Assembly: GCF_003945595.2 (NCBI RefSeq)
Contig: NW_024104376.1
Span: 3,286,001 to 3,350,000 of the forward strand
Length of the DNA stretch: 64,000 bases
Origin: Pipra filicauda
Taxonomy: Eukaryota; Chordata; Aves; Passeriformes; Pipridae
Reading direction: 5' to 3'
Below, piece after piece: positions 12,501 through 24,900 of the stretch. The notes below the pieces were generated by a model, which was given only the letters and a program-made list of their open reading frames with translations, had not been told where the DNA came from and ran no database searches. Both the position numbers and the translations under genes were made by a program. How positions within the stretch are numbered: position 1 is the stretch's first letter; each line of letters begins with the position of its first letter.

Positions 12501-13810
12501 ACAGAATAATTCACTCTTCATTCTGCTTTCAAAAAGCTCTCTAAAATAAACACTCTAAGGAGAAGCAGTGAGAAAAGAGGAGCAGCCTAGGGAAAACAGA
12601 AAAAAAAAGCCTAACACAAAGGCTGAAATAGGTGGGAACAAGAGAGAGACACCTCACCACACGGCTATTGAACCATTATAAAAGATGGTGAAATGTTGGT
12701 CTGCAGTCCAGCCAAGCAGACGGATCAAAGCTCTCATCTTTATAGGAGCCATTGGAGAGGCAAGCTCTTCCACTTTCCTTTTACTTTAGAGACAAGTCCT
12801 GCTCACCATAAAAATCTTCTTCAGGAGCTTACCAAGTCACCACAGCCTTGGCAGTTTTGCCATTGGAGGGATGAAAAGGACAATTCAGGGTGTTCTCTGT
12901 GCTGTGTTCAGAAGGTCTTCTGTCCTCAGAAATGCAAGAGAGTGGACAGCAGTAACCAGCTCAGTTCTCTCCCTGTGATTTGAGTGTTTGTGTCAGGTAT
13001 GGGACTTGCACAGGTACCATGTGGCTCCCAAATCTTTGCCACCTGTAGGGAAAGTCTCCACTCCTGTGCTAGGCCCTTTCCCCTTTGAACTTGGCAGAGG
13101 ACATGTATTTCTCTCATAACAAGTCTCTGAGAACACAGAAAAGCAGCCATCTATGTGCAGTGTCGTGTCTCCCAACTTCCCTAGCCCTGCTGGCTAATTA
13201 AACCTGCTTCACTCCTATGCCCCAAGTACTCTAGGGTTGTTAAGCCAGAGTTAGCTGCTGTTCTTGCCAAAAATGCATTCCTTCACACCAGGGGACATAG
13301 ACAGTAGCAGAAAGTTACACCTCCTGGCTAATACAGTGTTTTAATCAGTATGGACTATTGTTCTGGGTCAGTGGTGTTTAAAGAGTTAGTTTTCCTCTCA
13401 CTAAACCTTGTTTTCATCGGGATAGATCTGTTACACAAATGAGCCTATTTGCCCAAAACACCACAAGAGACAGGTAGATATTTTTATTTTCTGTTCTTTT
13501 AAACTCGCATCCATCACTAGATCTGAGCAATCCCTGAAGAACTGGTACTTTCTCCACTCTGCACAAGGATTGTGTAATACTCAGAATCAGGAATAGCACA
13601 AAATCATCCATGATGCCTTTAAAAGCAGTGTCTCTAGGGTATTTACATACATTTACTTCGGTCACTCAAAGGTCTCAGTCATAGGAAGTATGCAGGCACT
13701 GCCCTTAGTGATTTCCGTCAAATCCAAAGGAACTCACCAAATTACAGATATAAACAGTAAATCTTATCTGCTTATATCATTTGGCTGTTTTCCAAGTGCT
13801 TAGACTTAAT

Positions 13811-13900
13811 ATTCCCAACAGTTAGGAACATTGTTATCTGTGAAGTGCCACGGACATTTATGGTGCTATATAAATGCATATTATTAATTAATAACCACCA
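13811..13900 (+). mobile_element. Old SINE/LINE 3' tail remnant (MIR-like)
   Basis: 'gtgaagtgccacggacattt' followed by 'atggtgctatataaatgcat' and 'attattaatta' resembles the 3' tail of amniote MIR/L2-type elements ('aagcgc..ggcgctatataaatgcaaattattatt'). Only the tail is recognisable. Confidence 0.5.
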
Positions 13901-16465
13901 TACTTAATGCCAGCATTTTAAACATTTACATGAGCGGCCTCATGAACAACTGCACACGTTGCTTTCCCCAGGCTCCTAGTACAATCAGCAGCACCAGTAA
14001 ACCACAGCCAAAGACCTCTTTGGACATGACACAGTTTGGGGGGCAGCTTTCCCTCTCCCCATATCTCTCCCCAACCTGTACTCCTTCAACCATCAATCTT
14101 TGAGTCGTTGCTGCTCCTGTTGCTCACAAGAGCCTGGCTACCAGGCATGCTTAGCCTTGAGATGTGACTTAGTGCCAGCACCCACAGTTTCTCCCTGAAG
14201 CAAGCTATGATCAATGGTGTATGCACTGATCAAAACCCCATTTAAGAAAACTATTGTTTATTTAGTACTAAGAACAAAGCCTTCAGAGACAAAAGGATTT
14301 CAGAACAAGTACGCTTAAAAATCTTTCTGTCCCCCAAGGCTACTGTGCAAAGTAGGCCTCTCATCTCTAGGAACTTGATCTTCCTCCAGCCAATATTCCT
14401 CACAGCAGTCAGTCTCCTAACAGAGCGTTTACTTTGAGCCATATCCTTAGTTTCTTATCCTTAGCATTCAGCGTAAAGCATTTCCAACTGACTACCAACA
14501 AATCATCCACCAAATTGTCACCCAATGCCAAGTTCTAGATAATGGATCCTCCATTAAGCAGAGCAAGGGGGAAGACCATGCTGAGACATCTTCCCTGTAA
14601 ATTGAGGTTCAAAATTATCTTGGCCAAGTGATTCCCTTTGCCTAGAGGCACAGGACACAGGTTTCTTCTGGACACTGACTGTCTATTTTTCCAGGCTATT
14701 CATCCTGTTCACACCACAGCTTTCCTTATAACACAAAGAAAATCCAGCTCCTCGCTGAACCGAGCTTCTTCACAAATAGCTCTGCAGCAGCCCACCAGGG
14801 CTTCATGGTAAGGCAGGTGGTCTAGCAAAGCCTCAGAGAAAACTTTTCACTATCCAGGAATTTGGCCACAAGATCAATAAAAGGTGGAAGAGGAAAACTT
14901 GGAGAGATCAGAGGCATGTAATGAAGAAGAAAAAGAGACTGCTGACAGGAGCAGAGAGTTCCCACCCAGGGCTAGGCTGCAACATTTTGGCATAGCCTTT
15001 GGTTGCTGACTGTATCAACCCTGCAGCACCTCTGTGCAGCACAAGCAGGCTGTGAAGGCCCTTTCCTTCTGTTGCCACCAGACTTTGTGGCCTTTTCGAT
15101 TACCTTGGTTTCTCTCAAACATCTCCTCCTTGACACTACTACTCTTGGATGTTTTGTTTCCCCGTCACGCCTGAGACCCCAAATTCTCTGCATCATTCAT
15201 GCCCTTTGTATCAGGCCCTCAACAGGCACTACCTGTTTAAGCAGAGAAGAAATGAGGAGGAAAGTAAGAGATGTATAGAAAATCACAACGAACTCATAGG
15301 ATTTTTATTGTGCAAATAAGGGGAGTGTTCAGTCAACAGAGTGCATAAAGTCATGATACTATGGCAAATAGAGGAGAACGGATATATTTTTTCCTAGTCA
15401 CAGTGTAACATGGATTTATTGTGGAACATAACGTCTCCCTAGCACTGTCAGCTAAAGGTAATAATATTTGTAGAGTCATGAAGTGTCATGCAGATTGCAT
15501 GATGGAGTTGCATAAGATAACTTTCATGGAGTCAGCTTTTCCTGAGATGTAATACATATATGTCAGATTAATTTTAGCTAGATGAAAGGTAGATTTTTTA
15601 AGAGCTCCTGTCTCCTGTGATGGTAAATGTTAACACTTAGTATACAGATCATTAATAAGATATAATTATATATAATAATGGGGTTGTATAAATACTGCAA
15701 ATAAAATGCTGGGGAAATCCAGAGCAATGGAAAGCAAGAGTCCCAGGGACATAAGGCTGGTGCAGACAAGGACATGCTGGTAAGTGTATTGTTGTGCAGA
15801 GAGAAGACTTTGGGCCAGAAGGGCATCCAATTTTAGGTAAGTATGAAATTTGTCTACTTTTAAGAGATTCCCTGCAGATATTACTGTTTTTCTTTTTTTC
15901 CATCTAAATACATAATTTGCTCCATATAACAGGATTTGTGGGAAAATGGTAGCAAGAGTAGGCGGGATTTTGACAGTAAATTTTGAGAAGAAGAACCATG
16001 AGAAAGTAAAACCCACTTCTTCCAGCAGGAAACAAATAAAAATAGGAAGTTAATAGTCAGAAAATGTACTAAGTTTCAGTCATACCTTACAACATGGATT
16101 TGATTGTGAGCTGCAGTGTAACCACAGGACAGAATTGCTTAAGGACTGGTTTTGCCAGGATCTCTTAGGATGTGTTGAGATTCTGGCACATTTCTCAGAT
16201 GCCTGAGCATATTTATCACGGCCACTATATGCTAATCACTTACACATTTAATACAGGCCCTAAGCCCAAACTATAGATATGGGAATTCCAGCTACACTTC
16301 TCCTGAAAGCAGACAAGGTCCTTTTAAAATGAAGTTGACATGCATGGTACTTAACTCTGTAGTCAGCAAAATTTTCTAGAGACTAGTCAGCAAATATTCT
16401 GGAGACAGTATTTGGAGAATAAAACATTCCCTTTGGGTTAGTAATCAAAACTCAGCCTATGCTTT
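13901..16465. other. Single-copy DNA, no gene seen
   Basis: No transposon signature recognised. Open frames at 15003-15278 (plus) and 15578-16016 (minus, three overlapping frames) have no known domain. Codon use and the overlap argue for chance. A short AT dinucleotide-like run sits at about 15660-15678. Confidence 0.5.
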
Positions 16466-16590
16466 GGAAAGAAGGCAAAGAAAACAAAGGAAACGAAGGA
16501 AGCAACTAGGAAAGAAGACAAGAAAGAAAAGGAAAAAAGAAAGAAAAAAGAAAGAAAAAAGAATAAAAAGAAAAAGAAGAAAAGGAAAAA
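16466..16590. repeat. Polypurine (GAAA-type) low-complexity tract
   Basis: About 125 bp in which the plus strand is almost all A and G, ending in imprecise 'aaagaaagaaaa' units. Long polypurine runs can form triplex DNA and are prone to slippage. It does not follow a recognisable retroelement. Confidence 0.85.
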
Positions 16591-17300
16591 ATCCTTCAGG
16601 TGGAGAAAAGGAAGTATTCTAATTCTTTTCTGTCTCTAGGATTAATAATTTCAAAATCAATCTCAAATATATAGAAGTTTTAGAAGCGTATTACAATTTC
16701 TGTCAGCCAGTAGCCTCCAGTTTTGACCGGATCTGAAAAGGGTGAGAAATTCTGTTTTGGAGCTTCCCAAAATGCCCAGCTTTTACAGTCATTATGGCAG
16801 TAACCAAGGGTTGCATCCTTTTTAATCCCCCGTGCACTTTAATCTCTTGCACGCTTTACCCATATACCTCAGAGATATTTTACCTCAAAAATAAGTCCTA
16901 GGGGATTTGCTCCCAGAGATATCTGGCACAAAATTAGATGTGGAGCAGCACCAGGAGGAGAGACTGAGAGCAACAGGCACAAATTGTGTGGGAGAAAGAG
17001 GTCAGCGGTAGGACAACTACCCAGCATGGGGGCAGAAAGAGAGAGATTTTTGGGTACAGACCCAGTTCTGGGTAAACTTATTTTGTTACTATGTATGCTG
17101 TTGCGGACCTAAAGAGCGTCTTTTGGTTTGAATGTTTTTATTTAGCTATTGCAGGCAGGCCAAATTTCTACATATGGAAATTTCTACTGTGACCAACGCT
17201 GTAGTAAGTATTCTCAAACTGATGATTTGAGAAGAGTAGGTGCATCTGTAGATAGGTATAAAGCTCCATACAGCCTTTAGGCACTGGGACATGTGCTACT
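16591..17300. other. Single-copy DNA, no gene seen
   Basis: AT-rich unique sequence with no long open frame, no repeat family recognised and no RNA gene signature. Confidence 0.55.
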
Positions 17301-17344
17301 ACTACTACTACATGCTGGTAGTACTACTACTACATGCTGGTAGT
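17301..17344. repeat. 22-bp perfect tandem duplication built on ACT triplets
   Basis: Two identical 22-bp copies (17301-17322 and 17323-17344). Each has four ACT triplets, then 'acatgctggtagt'. Because ACTACT faces AGTAGT within the same unit, the single strand can fold into a small hairpin, which may explain the duplication. Confidence 0.9.
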
Positions 17345-19380
17345 AGGCTGGTTGACTACAACACTATAACCTACCTCTCAATTTCTCCCGAGTGTGTTAT
17401 TCCTACTATGTAGTACTCATGTTTTTGTTAGCTTATTCAAGTCCAGAATTTCTCCCTTGCCCAGAGCCTTTGTGTGTGAACTTTCACTCCTCTGCCCCAA
17501 ATCCAAATGTCATCTTAGTAAATGTTTACACTCCATATACAGAGAAAATTATGTTTTGGTTTCTGAGAAAACATTTCAGTATGCAAACAGTGTTCTTAAG
17601 ACTTGTTGTCTTCCAAAAGCATAAATATGTGCTGTTTTCTTCCAACTCTATCTGCCAGAATATTCACCTAGAAAAATACCTGTTATCATACAAATAAACA
17701 CATTTCTCTTTTTCAGCAATACAAAATGTTTCCATCTTACATGCCTGTACACAAGGAGAGGATTATAGCTTTCATTTCTACCATTTATGTTCTTTCACCC
17801 TCTCTACTGCTTAACAGATGAATTGATCTATCTTCGTATCTATATCCTCTTCTAGCTTTAGGATAGAAGAAACTAGCTGAATTGTAAATTTTCTGACACT
17901 TGTACTGTGTGTGGAGCTTCTCCATCCCCTGAAATATGTCTTTAGGCATGTCCTAAAGGATTTTAGTTTTCCCTTCTTCCAACAAAACACTTTCTTTGGA
18001 AAACTAAGTGCTTGACATACTTCTAACCTAGTATTTATTTTCACACCACTGTTAAAAGTGTTGCGATTTAGAGGTTATTATTTTTCCTACACATAAAATG
18101 CAAATTTATCCTGCAATAAAGATAAACACTTACTTTTCACCACAACTCCTCCTGTTTTAAATGTCAATCTTTTCAGCAACATCACAGCTTATGTACTAGT
18201 GTTTAGTTAAATTTAGTTAATGAATGGACTGCCTTAGGTAGACAGGCCTGGAGTGTTCTGCTACAGTGAAGTCCATGAGGAATGCCTGAGGCTAGTCTCC
18301 TCTGAGCCAAAGTTCACGTTTTCCTGTCCCTGAACTATTTAGAGATATATTGACTTCTCTATCAGGTCCAGGCTACCAAATCACCATCTGCTTACTATAA
18401 AAGTCATGGTGGGTTCAGATTTCATTTGAATGGCAAATTCAAAACAGTCTTGTTCTGTTAATTCTGGGTCTCTTATTAGCTTCTGTCAAAGTTTTATTAT
18501 GAGTTCAGTGTATCTTGGTTTCTCACAAAGCGATCCACCAAAGTTTCTCCCCAGACAGCTCTTCAGCAGTAGATTGAAGTCACAATCTGTTCTACAATTA
18601 AATTTAAATTTTCCTTGGTCAGTCAAATGCTAAAAACTCTTATTCACTGAATTCAAGTTTTGTTTTTTTAATTCTACACACTTAAAATTTTTGTAGTGCA
18701 ATTTCATACCTACCCTCCTCCATTTGAATTACCTGAAAGCAGTTAAATGTGACAAGGACAACCAGGTGTGATCTTATGAGAAAAAAACTTTGGTTTTGAT
18801 TGACTTCATTTTCTTTGAGCCTTTGCTTGCAGGTGGAAAGTTAAGTATCATCTAAACCTCTCAATTATCTTCTATCTTTCCAAAGAGTTTCCATTTCAGT
18901 GACAAGCTACTTGGTTTGCCATTAGGATTATTCATCTCAATATGCCTGTCCTCCTTGTAGCATTTGATTTCCAGCTGTCTTTGCTTCTTCCTCTGACCCA
19001 ACTCAAACTGCTTTGTCATAAGAGGGTATTTATTCTACAAAGTTTCTCCCTCTGACTTCCTACGCATGGGATCACAAAGCACTTTAAGACAAAATTCCCA
19101 ATATAGCAACCGTCATTTAAACATGACATCCATGGTTTTGAAGTTTGCTCATCAATGTTCACTAATCTCACACTAGCTCGTGTCAAGAGAGTATCTAGAG
19201 AACAAGAGTTAGCACCTGCAGTATCACATTGAGATTATTGCATTTGGGACCTGAATGTTTTTTTTAACCCCTGAATTGTTACAGGGTAAAAGAGGCAGCC
19301 TTTGAGTTGCAGCTTTAGGAAGTAATTATGAGGCTGGCTCTCAATGAGATAAAAATAATCTCAGTCAACTTTTTTATGTG
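17345..19380. other. Single-copy DNA, no gene seen
   Basis: Overlapping open frames at 17392-17697 and 17394-17624 (plus) and one at 17811-18044 (minus) show no domain. At about 19069-19100 'gatcacaaagcactttaaga' weakly recalls a MIR 3' segment, but too little remains to call. No RNA gene seen. Confidence 0.45.
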
Positions 19381-19581
19381 CAGGCAGAAGTCGATCTAAG
19401 TGAACAAACAGATTAAACATTCTAAGCTTGCACAGGCCACGAGCAGGAGCACTGCTGCTTTATCACAGCAGAAACAGGGAAGAAGAGGCCTTAGGAGTCA
19501 ACTGATCCCAAAACGCCTTGGGCGATGCATTTGAAGCCAAAGTTACATGATGTCCCATTCCTGAACGGTGGTATTTTTCTG

Positions 19582-19603
19582 TGTTTGTTTACTTAAACAA
19601 ATA
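19582..19603. promoter_or_regulatory. Inverted pair of forkhead-type (FOX) motifs
   Basis: 'tgtttgtttac' at 19582-19592 is followed one base later by 'taaacaaata' at 19594-19603. Each half matches the forkhead family consensus (RYAAAYA, or TGTTTAC on the other strand) and the two point in opposite directions. The flanking sequence is information-rich and non-repetitive. Binding is an inference from motif match alone, and such motifs occur by chance in AT-rich DNA. Confidence 0.3.
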
Positions 19604-19984
19604 ATTGCCAAATTTGAGTCCTGCCAGAGAACAACATGCGAGAGAACTCTCCCAAACCCGGTTCCACAGGGCAGGCTAGATTTTAATCTATCACGTTATC
19701 CCAACAGTCAGTGGTGTTCTTGTAACACACTCCCTTCCTTCTAGTCTCTGTTTGATGTTTTCTAAGGTGCTCATAGCACTTGGATCCTCTTTGGAACCAC
19801 AGGGTGTTTACTGTACCAACCACGGGAATACATTTTGTTATGAATTTCCCTGCCCATTTATAGAAAATATATATACTGTCTGTTCTTGTAGCATTAATAG
19901 GTTTCCTCAATAAATTAAAAAATAAATGTAGAAAAACAAAGCATTGTCCTTCAATGACTTAATAAGATTTTGCATCATCATCAC

Positions 19985-19985
<1 letters not shown>

Positions 19986-20025
<40 letters not shown>
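19986..20025. repeat. (ATT)n microsatellite
   Basis: About 13 uninterrupted ATT triplets. Pure and probably length-polymorphic between individuals. It lies immediately before a candidate conserved element. Confidence 0.97.
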
Positions 20026-20026
<1 letters not shown>

Positions 20027-20030
20027 AGTA

Positions 20031-20330
20031 TCCCAGCAACAGAGTAATAAAATTACACTGATGTGAGCAATTCACACGGCTTTGATTAAGGATGTGTCAG
20101 CGTTTTCCCGCATGAATCCTTCTTTTTGGTGGAATTAGAAGGAGTGGGAAAGAGATAAAAATCACCTCCTGTAATTCTTTGTGGGCTGCTCCCCGGCAGA
20201 TGATGTTTTAACAGAGCGGCCGCTTCTTTATTAATCTAGCTTTACAGAATAAATTAGCCTGAAACATTTATGATCCTTACTTTTAGGACCGTCTTTGCAT
20301 TTAATTTGCAGGCCCCAGGGACTGCCTGAC
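20031..20330. promoter_or_regulatory. Candidate conserved non-coding element
   Basis: This stretch has no repeat signature and no open frame. It is dense in homeodomain-type TAAT/ATTA words ('attaatctagct'), POU-like half-sites ('tttgcatttaatttgcagg'), an AP-1-like 'atgaatcct' and isolated CpGs, including a NotI-type 'gcggccgc' at about 20216-20223. The texture resembles vertebrate developmental enhancers. This is a visual impression; cross-species alignment would decide it. Confidence 0.3.
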
Positions 20331-20945
20331 AGATCAGTTAGTTTGGTGGCTGCTTGTCTGAGGGCATGTTTACTGATGCCATGTGTGAAGTCGTGGAAAC
20401 CAGCATGAGGTGGGATCAGAGTTCTCCCACAGTCTTGTTCACTCATATCCTTCCGAATCCAGAACAGAATAAATCCTTCAGAACAGAGTCTGCCAGTTTA
20501 AACCACTGGTGCTCTAATGCAGGTATAACAAAAACCTGTATATGTAGAAGTCTGAAGTGGGTTCTGAGTTACACCATCAATCTTCAGGTGCCTGACTTAT
20601 CTCCTCTGATGTCTAAGAAGCAGGTAATTGGCCCTAGTAGAATAGCTCATACATTAGACTTCCTAATGCAAGCAAGAACGAGATCAGACACCTCCTGAGG
20701 GCAATTCAGGACTCCTAGGTGCTAAGCCAGGAGTTTTCTTGAGCTCTTGTGTAGGAAATGGTTTTATTGGGGGGAGGAGGAGGCCTTAACCCAGGCCAAA
20801 AAAAGAGCAGGAAAAGCTCTTGAGCATCAAGGCCTCTTCTGGGAATAGCAGGAAAAAAAATAATAAAAAAAAAATTAAACAAAACACAAAACCCAAACAC
20901 CAAAACGATAACAAAATATCCTGAAGAGGAGACTCCATCCACTTT
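20331..20945. other. Single-copy DNA, no gene seen
   Basis: A 114-codon open frame at 20354-20698 (plus) has no recognisable domain. An A-rich run lies at about 20851-20885. The minus-strand open frames over it are Phe-rich artefacts of that run. Confidence 0.5.
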
Positions 20946-20949
20946 TTGT

Positions 20950-21085
20950 ATAGTGGTCTAATAGTTAAAGTACACTCCTGGGAATGGAGTTCCAAGACCC
21001 TCTTCTGCTTGAGGGACTTTGTCTCCCACCTCTCCAAGGCATGGTCTGATCACCAGACTTCAGAGCAAGCCACATGCTGATGTCT
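20950..21085 (+). mobile_element. tRNA-derived SINE head, MIR-like (old)
   Basis: 'gtggtctaatagttaaagta' followed by 'cactcctgggaatggag', 'ttccaagaccctc' and 'tgtctcccacctctcc' follows a tRNA-type pol III promoter layout. An A-box-like start is followed by a B-box-like 'gttccaagacc' at about 20989. The order matches SINE heads of the 'ggttagagcac..cctgg..ggttcaaatccc' type. Degenerate, ends approximate. Confidence 0.5.
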
Positions 21086-21174
21086 TGCACATCTCTCATC
21101 CATGTTGGCCCAGATGGCTCATCCAAAATGGTAATATGGAAAGGGTCAACAAGAATGAGTGACTTTGCAACTAT

Positions 21175-21335
21175 GTGGGTGAAGTGTGGAATCCCAGGAA
21201 GTGTTCAAGTCCAGGCTAGATGGGGCTTTTAGCAACCAGTCTAGAGGAAGGTGTCAATGCCCATGGCAGCGGGGTTGGAACTATGTGGTCTTTATGGTTC
21301 CTTCCAATCCAAACCATTTTATGAATCTATAAGTG
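21175..21335 (+). mobile_element. CR1 LINE, 5'-truncated 3' end
   Basis: A typical CR1 3' terminus. It carries 'gttcaagtccaggctagatg' then 'gggcttttagcaacc', 'ctagaggaaggtg', 'ggttggaactatgtggtctt' and 'ccttccaatccaaaccattt' then 'tatgaatctat'. Only the last codons of ORF2 and the 3'UTR remain. 5' truncation is the normal outcome of CR1 retrotransposition. Not autonomous. Confidence 0.93.
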
Positions 21336-21834
21336 TGGTACCAGGAGAAGGAAAACCTGATTTGGACCCATTAGGTTCTGACTCTACTTTCTACAAGGTA
21401 GTCTGTCAATAAAACTCATGAATAATCTTGACTGTGAGTCAGAGATAGTCATGTTGATTGACAAACCCAGTTAAATGCCCATGGAGTAAAATACATTGCA
21501 AGGCAAGTAAGGGTACCAATGGTTTATCTATTAGCATCTAGTGTTTATATTAACTCCTAGTGGTAACAGACAGACAGCCTATGTCTATGCCAGTAAATTA
21601 AACAGTCCCATGGAGCATTGCTGGACACCAGAAGTCCATCATCTCTGCCATTTGATTATGGAACAGCTCCTGGAACATTTCTGGCCTGTGGCAAAAAACA
21701 CATTCCTAAACATTTCCGCTAAAGTTAGTACAGCCCACTACCTACTCCCAACAGGCAGCCACCCCCTCTTTTTGAATGGAAAAGAGCTTAATAACAGGGG
21801 ACCTGTGCCAGAGAAGGCCATAGGCAGATTTTTA
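21336..21834. other. Single-copy DNA, no gene seen
   Basis: A 121-codon open frame at 21541-21906 (plus) is readable but has no known domain, and its end runs into a MIR-like remnant. It is most likely chance. Confidence 0.45.
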
Positions 21835-21950
21835 GTGCTAGAGGTGTTTTCAGCAGGAGTTTCAGTGTGCAAGGCACTGTACAAACAATTAAGAGATTGT
21901 CTCTGAAGAGACAGAGTCTCTGTCCTTAAACAGGCTCCAGTTCCACTGTG
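21835..21950 (-). mobile_element. MIR/CORE-SINE-like remnant
   Basis: 'gtgcaaggcactgtacaaac' followed by 'agacagagtctctgtcctta' and 'aacaggctccag' matches the reverse complement of a sauropsid MIR-like 3' body ('gcactgtacaaacacata..agacagtccctgccc..aagagctta'). Old and diverged. Confidence 0.5.
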
Positions 21951-24900
21951 TTCTGGTACCTGTTAATTTACTTATTGCTCTTCAAATATAAATTTCATGT
22001 GCTGGATTTAAGTAATTCTCTATGCTTGTAAAACAGTCACACAGTGATGAGAGAAAATGAAAAAGAGGTCAATGCAATGTGTCCTTTTCAAAAGGAAAAG
22101 AGTGAAAATTCCAGATAAACAGAGATTGCCTTAGAAGAACACAATTGCAGAGGCTGTCCCACATGCAACGATGCCAGTAAGGATGGACAGCTTAAAACCA
22201 GTCTGAATTACTCTTCTGTGTTGAGCAGTGTGATTATTACATATGCAACAGAGCTTGTGGGCAGCACAGAGGAATCCTGGAAGTATTTTAAGCAGTGGTT
22301 TTCACAATTTGTGACAGATACACAGCTATTCAACAACACAGGGAAAGCGACCCTGTTAACTCTTTCATAAATACTTATCCAAGATTTTTTTGACAGAGAG
22401 AGGACTCTTTTCCCTAAGCCTTTATGAAGATTTGAGGTGAAAAATTTCTTAAGGGTAACAACACCAAAAAAGTACTTATTTTTACCTTCCATATATATGA
22501 ACTAACATATTGACACATATTTAAATCCAGGAGTGAAGTCTCAGTAAGGAAGTTTCCAGTAGTTTCCAAAACACTCTTACTTTGAGAGGTAGATGCACAT
22601 CCTGATTTTCAAGAGGGCTTTCACTGGCCAGCAGGGGCAAACTCTGATTTATAGAGCAGATGACTTGGTCCATCACAGTTTCCTAGATGACTCTGGGGAT
22701 CTCAAAGAGTCCCAGGGCTCAGAGACTACAGGCAGCATCACTCATCTTACAAGTGAAAAAGCATAATACAGCTCCACATAAAGAGGTCATTGAGGACATA
22801 AATAGTTGGATATACAAGTGGAAGGGGGGAGGAGAAGGAGCACAGGACTTAGGAGCTGTCAAGGAAGGCTTTGTGTGCTGTGAAGGGACTGCCCTGGTGT
22901 GGGTTACCTGACCCAGACATCAGAGATGTCTCAAATCCTGTTTCTCATACGAATCTGACCACATGTTGCCTTTCAAGACAGTACAATATGCAACTGTTGT
23001 ATTCCTCCAAATTGCATAAATGTAAAACAGAAAACTCACAACAATACTAACTTTTTTTCCATTTGCTTATACTATTAGTCTCAGTCTAGTAATTAACAGG
23101 TCAACTTCTCACTTTTAACATCCACTTGTAGCTTTTCATCAGAAAAAACAACCATTTCCAGCAATAGACGTTGGTCTGGTCTCTTTAATATCATTAGCAA
23201 GCATAGAAAGAGTTCATGGGTTTGAAATTGCCTCTCTGAATGTGTCAAACAGTGCCCAGGATACCTCCTTAAATTAAAAAGATGAATGTCCTGAAGCATA
23301 TGATAGACTCACTTCCCATGCTGGGAAGATGCAATCTTCACTCGGAGAGGAAGAGAATTTTGTTTTCTTTGTTATTGTTCCAAGTGACATAGTAACATCT
23401 ATCTGAAAGCAGACAGTAATTGCGACTGATACGTATCAGGATAAGTAACATTATACAACAGGATTTGACATAGCACATGGGGAACAGAGTCATTTTGTTA
23501 AGAGCTGTGTGGTTACCAAAAAATGCATACAATTTAGGGACAGGATTCTTGTCTGACTCCATGTCCTTCCAGATAACTGTGTTACAGAACAGTTAGCTGC
23601 ACCCAGAACCATGCAAACTGTAGCCTTCTTAATTCAAAGGCTGAACTTTAATGTTTTGCACAGTTGTCTTACATTAACCCCAAATATATTTGCCTGTGTA
23701 ATTGCTTAATAAAATCAAATAGGTAAGTATCACTGGAAGGAGGGGTGTTGTACAACTAAGACATCTTGTTCTACCTGAAACAAAACTTTTCACTTCATTT
23801 TACTAATATTTTACCTACATTTTATTTCATGTCCTTAGTTTTATATTTTTTCCAATTTTCTAATTTTCATTTGTTTTAAACTGAAAAATTCAAAGGTTTC
23901 AATCTTCTCTAAATCTCTTTGTTTACTTAATCAGCTGAAAGTAATTCACAGATTTTAATTTTTAAATAATTTCTGTAGCTCTATGGCAAAATATATTTTT
24001 TTTGGACAGATCCACAAGCCAACCTATGCAGTCCTATCCATGGCCCTGAGGGCTTTGGAGACGGTACTGCCTTATGGTATGTGAAATGGATGAGAGATGG
24101 GAAGGATTTGGAGCAGCTGGCAACTCCTTGTTTGTGCCTAGACGATGAAATGTGCCTAGACCATGAAACAACAACCCCCAGGTATCATCATGGTGTTGCA
24201 GCCACCAGGCTTGCTCTCGCCGCAGTGAGGGCAGCTGGCCAGACTCATCCCTCTTGTGGTGTTTGGGCAAATTCTACTTTCTGAGGAAAGAGCATGATGG
24301 TACATGTCTCTTCCCTCTCCTGACCGTCACTTTTATAAATGCCTACATTTCGCAATGAGTTCTGAATTATCTTCTAAAATTATACATGGCATTTCTCATC
24401 TGGCACTGATGTCATCATGGCATATGTTTACCATGGGAACCTGAAGAACACTCTGAACTTCTACAAGGGGAAAATCAGCTTATTTCACTTTTAATGTCAA
24501 ACCTGCAGCAGTGTGGTGTCTGCAGGTGGCAGCCAGATGAAACAGATGCCTCTCTGTTTCCTGCAGGCTTGGATGCAGCTCCTCAAGCTTCACCAGGACC
24601 TGATCACCTGGGGCAATCCAAGGAAGATCCAAATATCCCAAGGCTTTCTTTGCAGTCCATCACTCAGCCCACCTACAGCCTGAAACTCCCTGGGGAGGGA
24701 GGAGGCAAGTCCAGACGTTCCTGTGCTTCTTCCTCCTGTCACTCTTCCTGAACCAGCAGGAAAATTGTGTTTAAAAACTCAAATATATATGAATGCTCAG
24801 TTACAACATTTTTACCTGAGTTGTCACAAGCCTGAACCAGGCTTCAAAAAGGACTTCAGTAGTCTGCCTACAGAAACAGCATCCTTTGAAATAAAAACAT

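Larger units (their letters stand above)
8831..13810. other. Single-copy DNA, no gene seen
   Basis: Contents are a perfect 13-bp tandem duplication at 9084-9109, an A-rich run at 9478-9515 and a perfect 14-bp palindrome ('tgctctgcagagca') at 11624-11637. Open frames of about 100 codons at 10232-10546 (minus), 11010-11321 (plus) and 11450-11764 (minus) have no recognisable domain or conserved-looking codon pattern. They look like chance. Confidence 0.5.

Noticed and set aside
15578..16016. Three overlapping minus-strand open frames suggesting a membrane protein
   Set aside because: Overlap in different frames and Phe/Leu/Ile bias follow from AT-rich DNA. There is no family resemblance.
24034..24751. 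Cluster of open frames in GC-richer DNA considered as exons
   Set aside because: Frames are short and two overlap on opposite strands. No domain is recognised.
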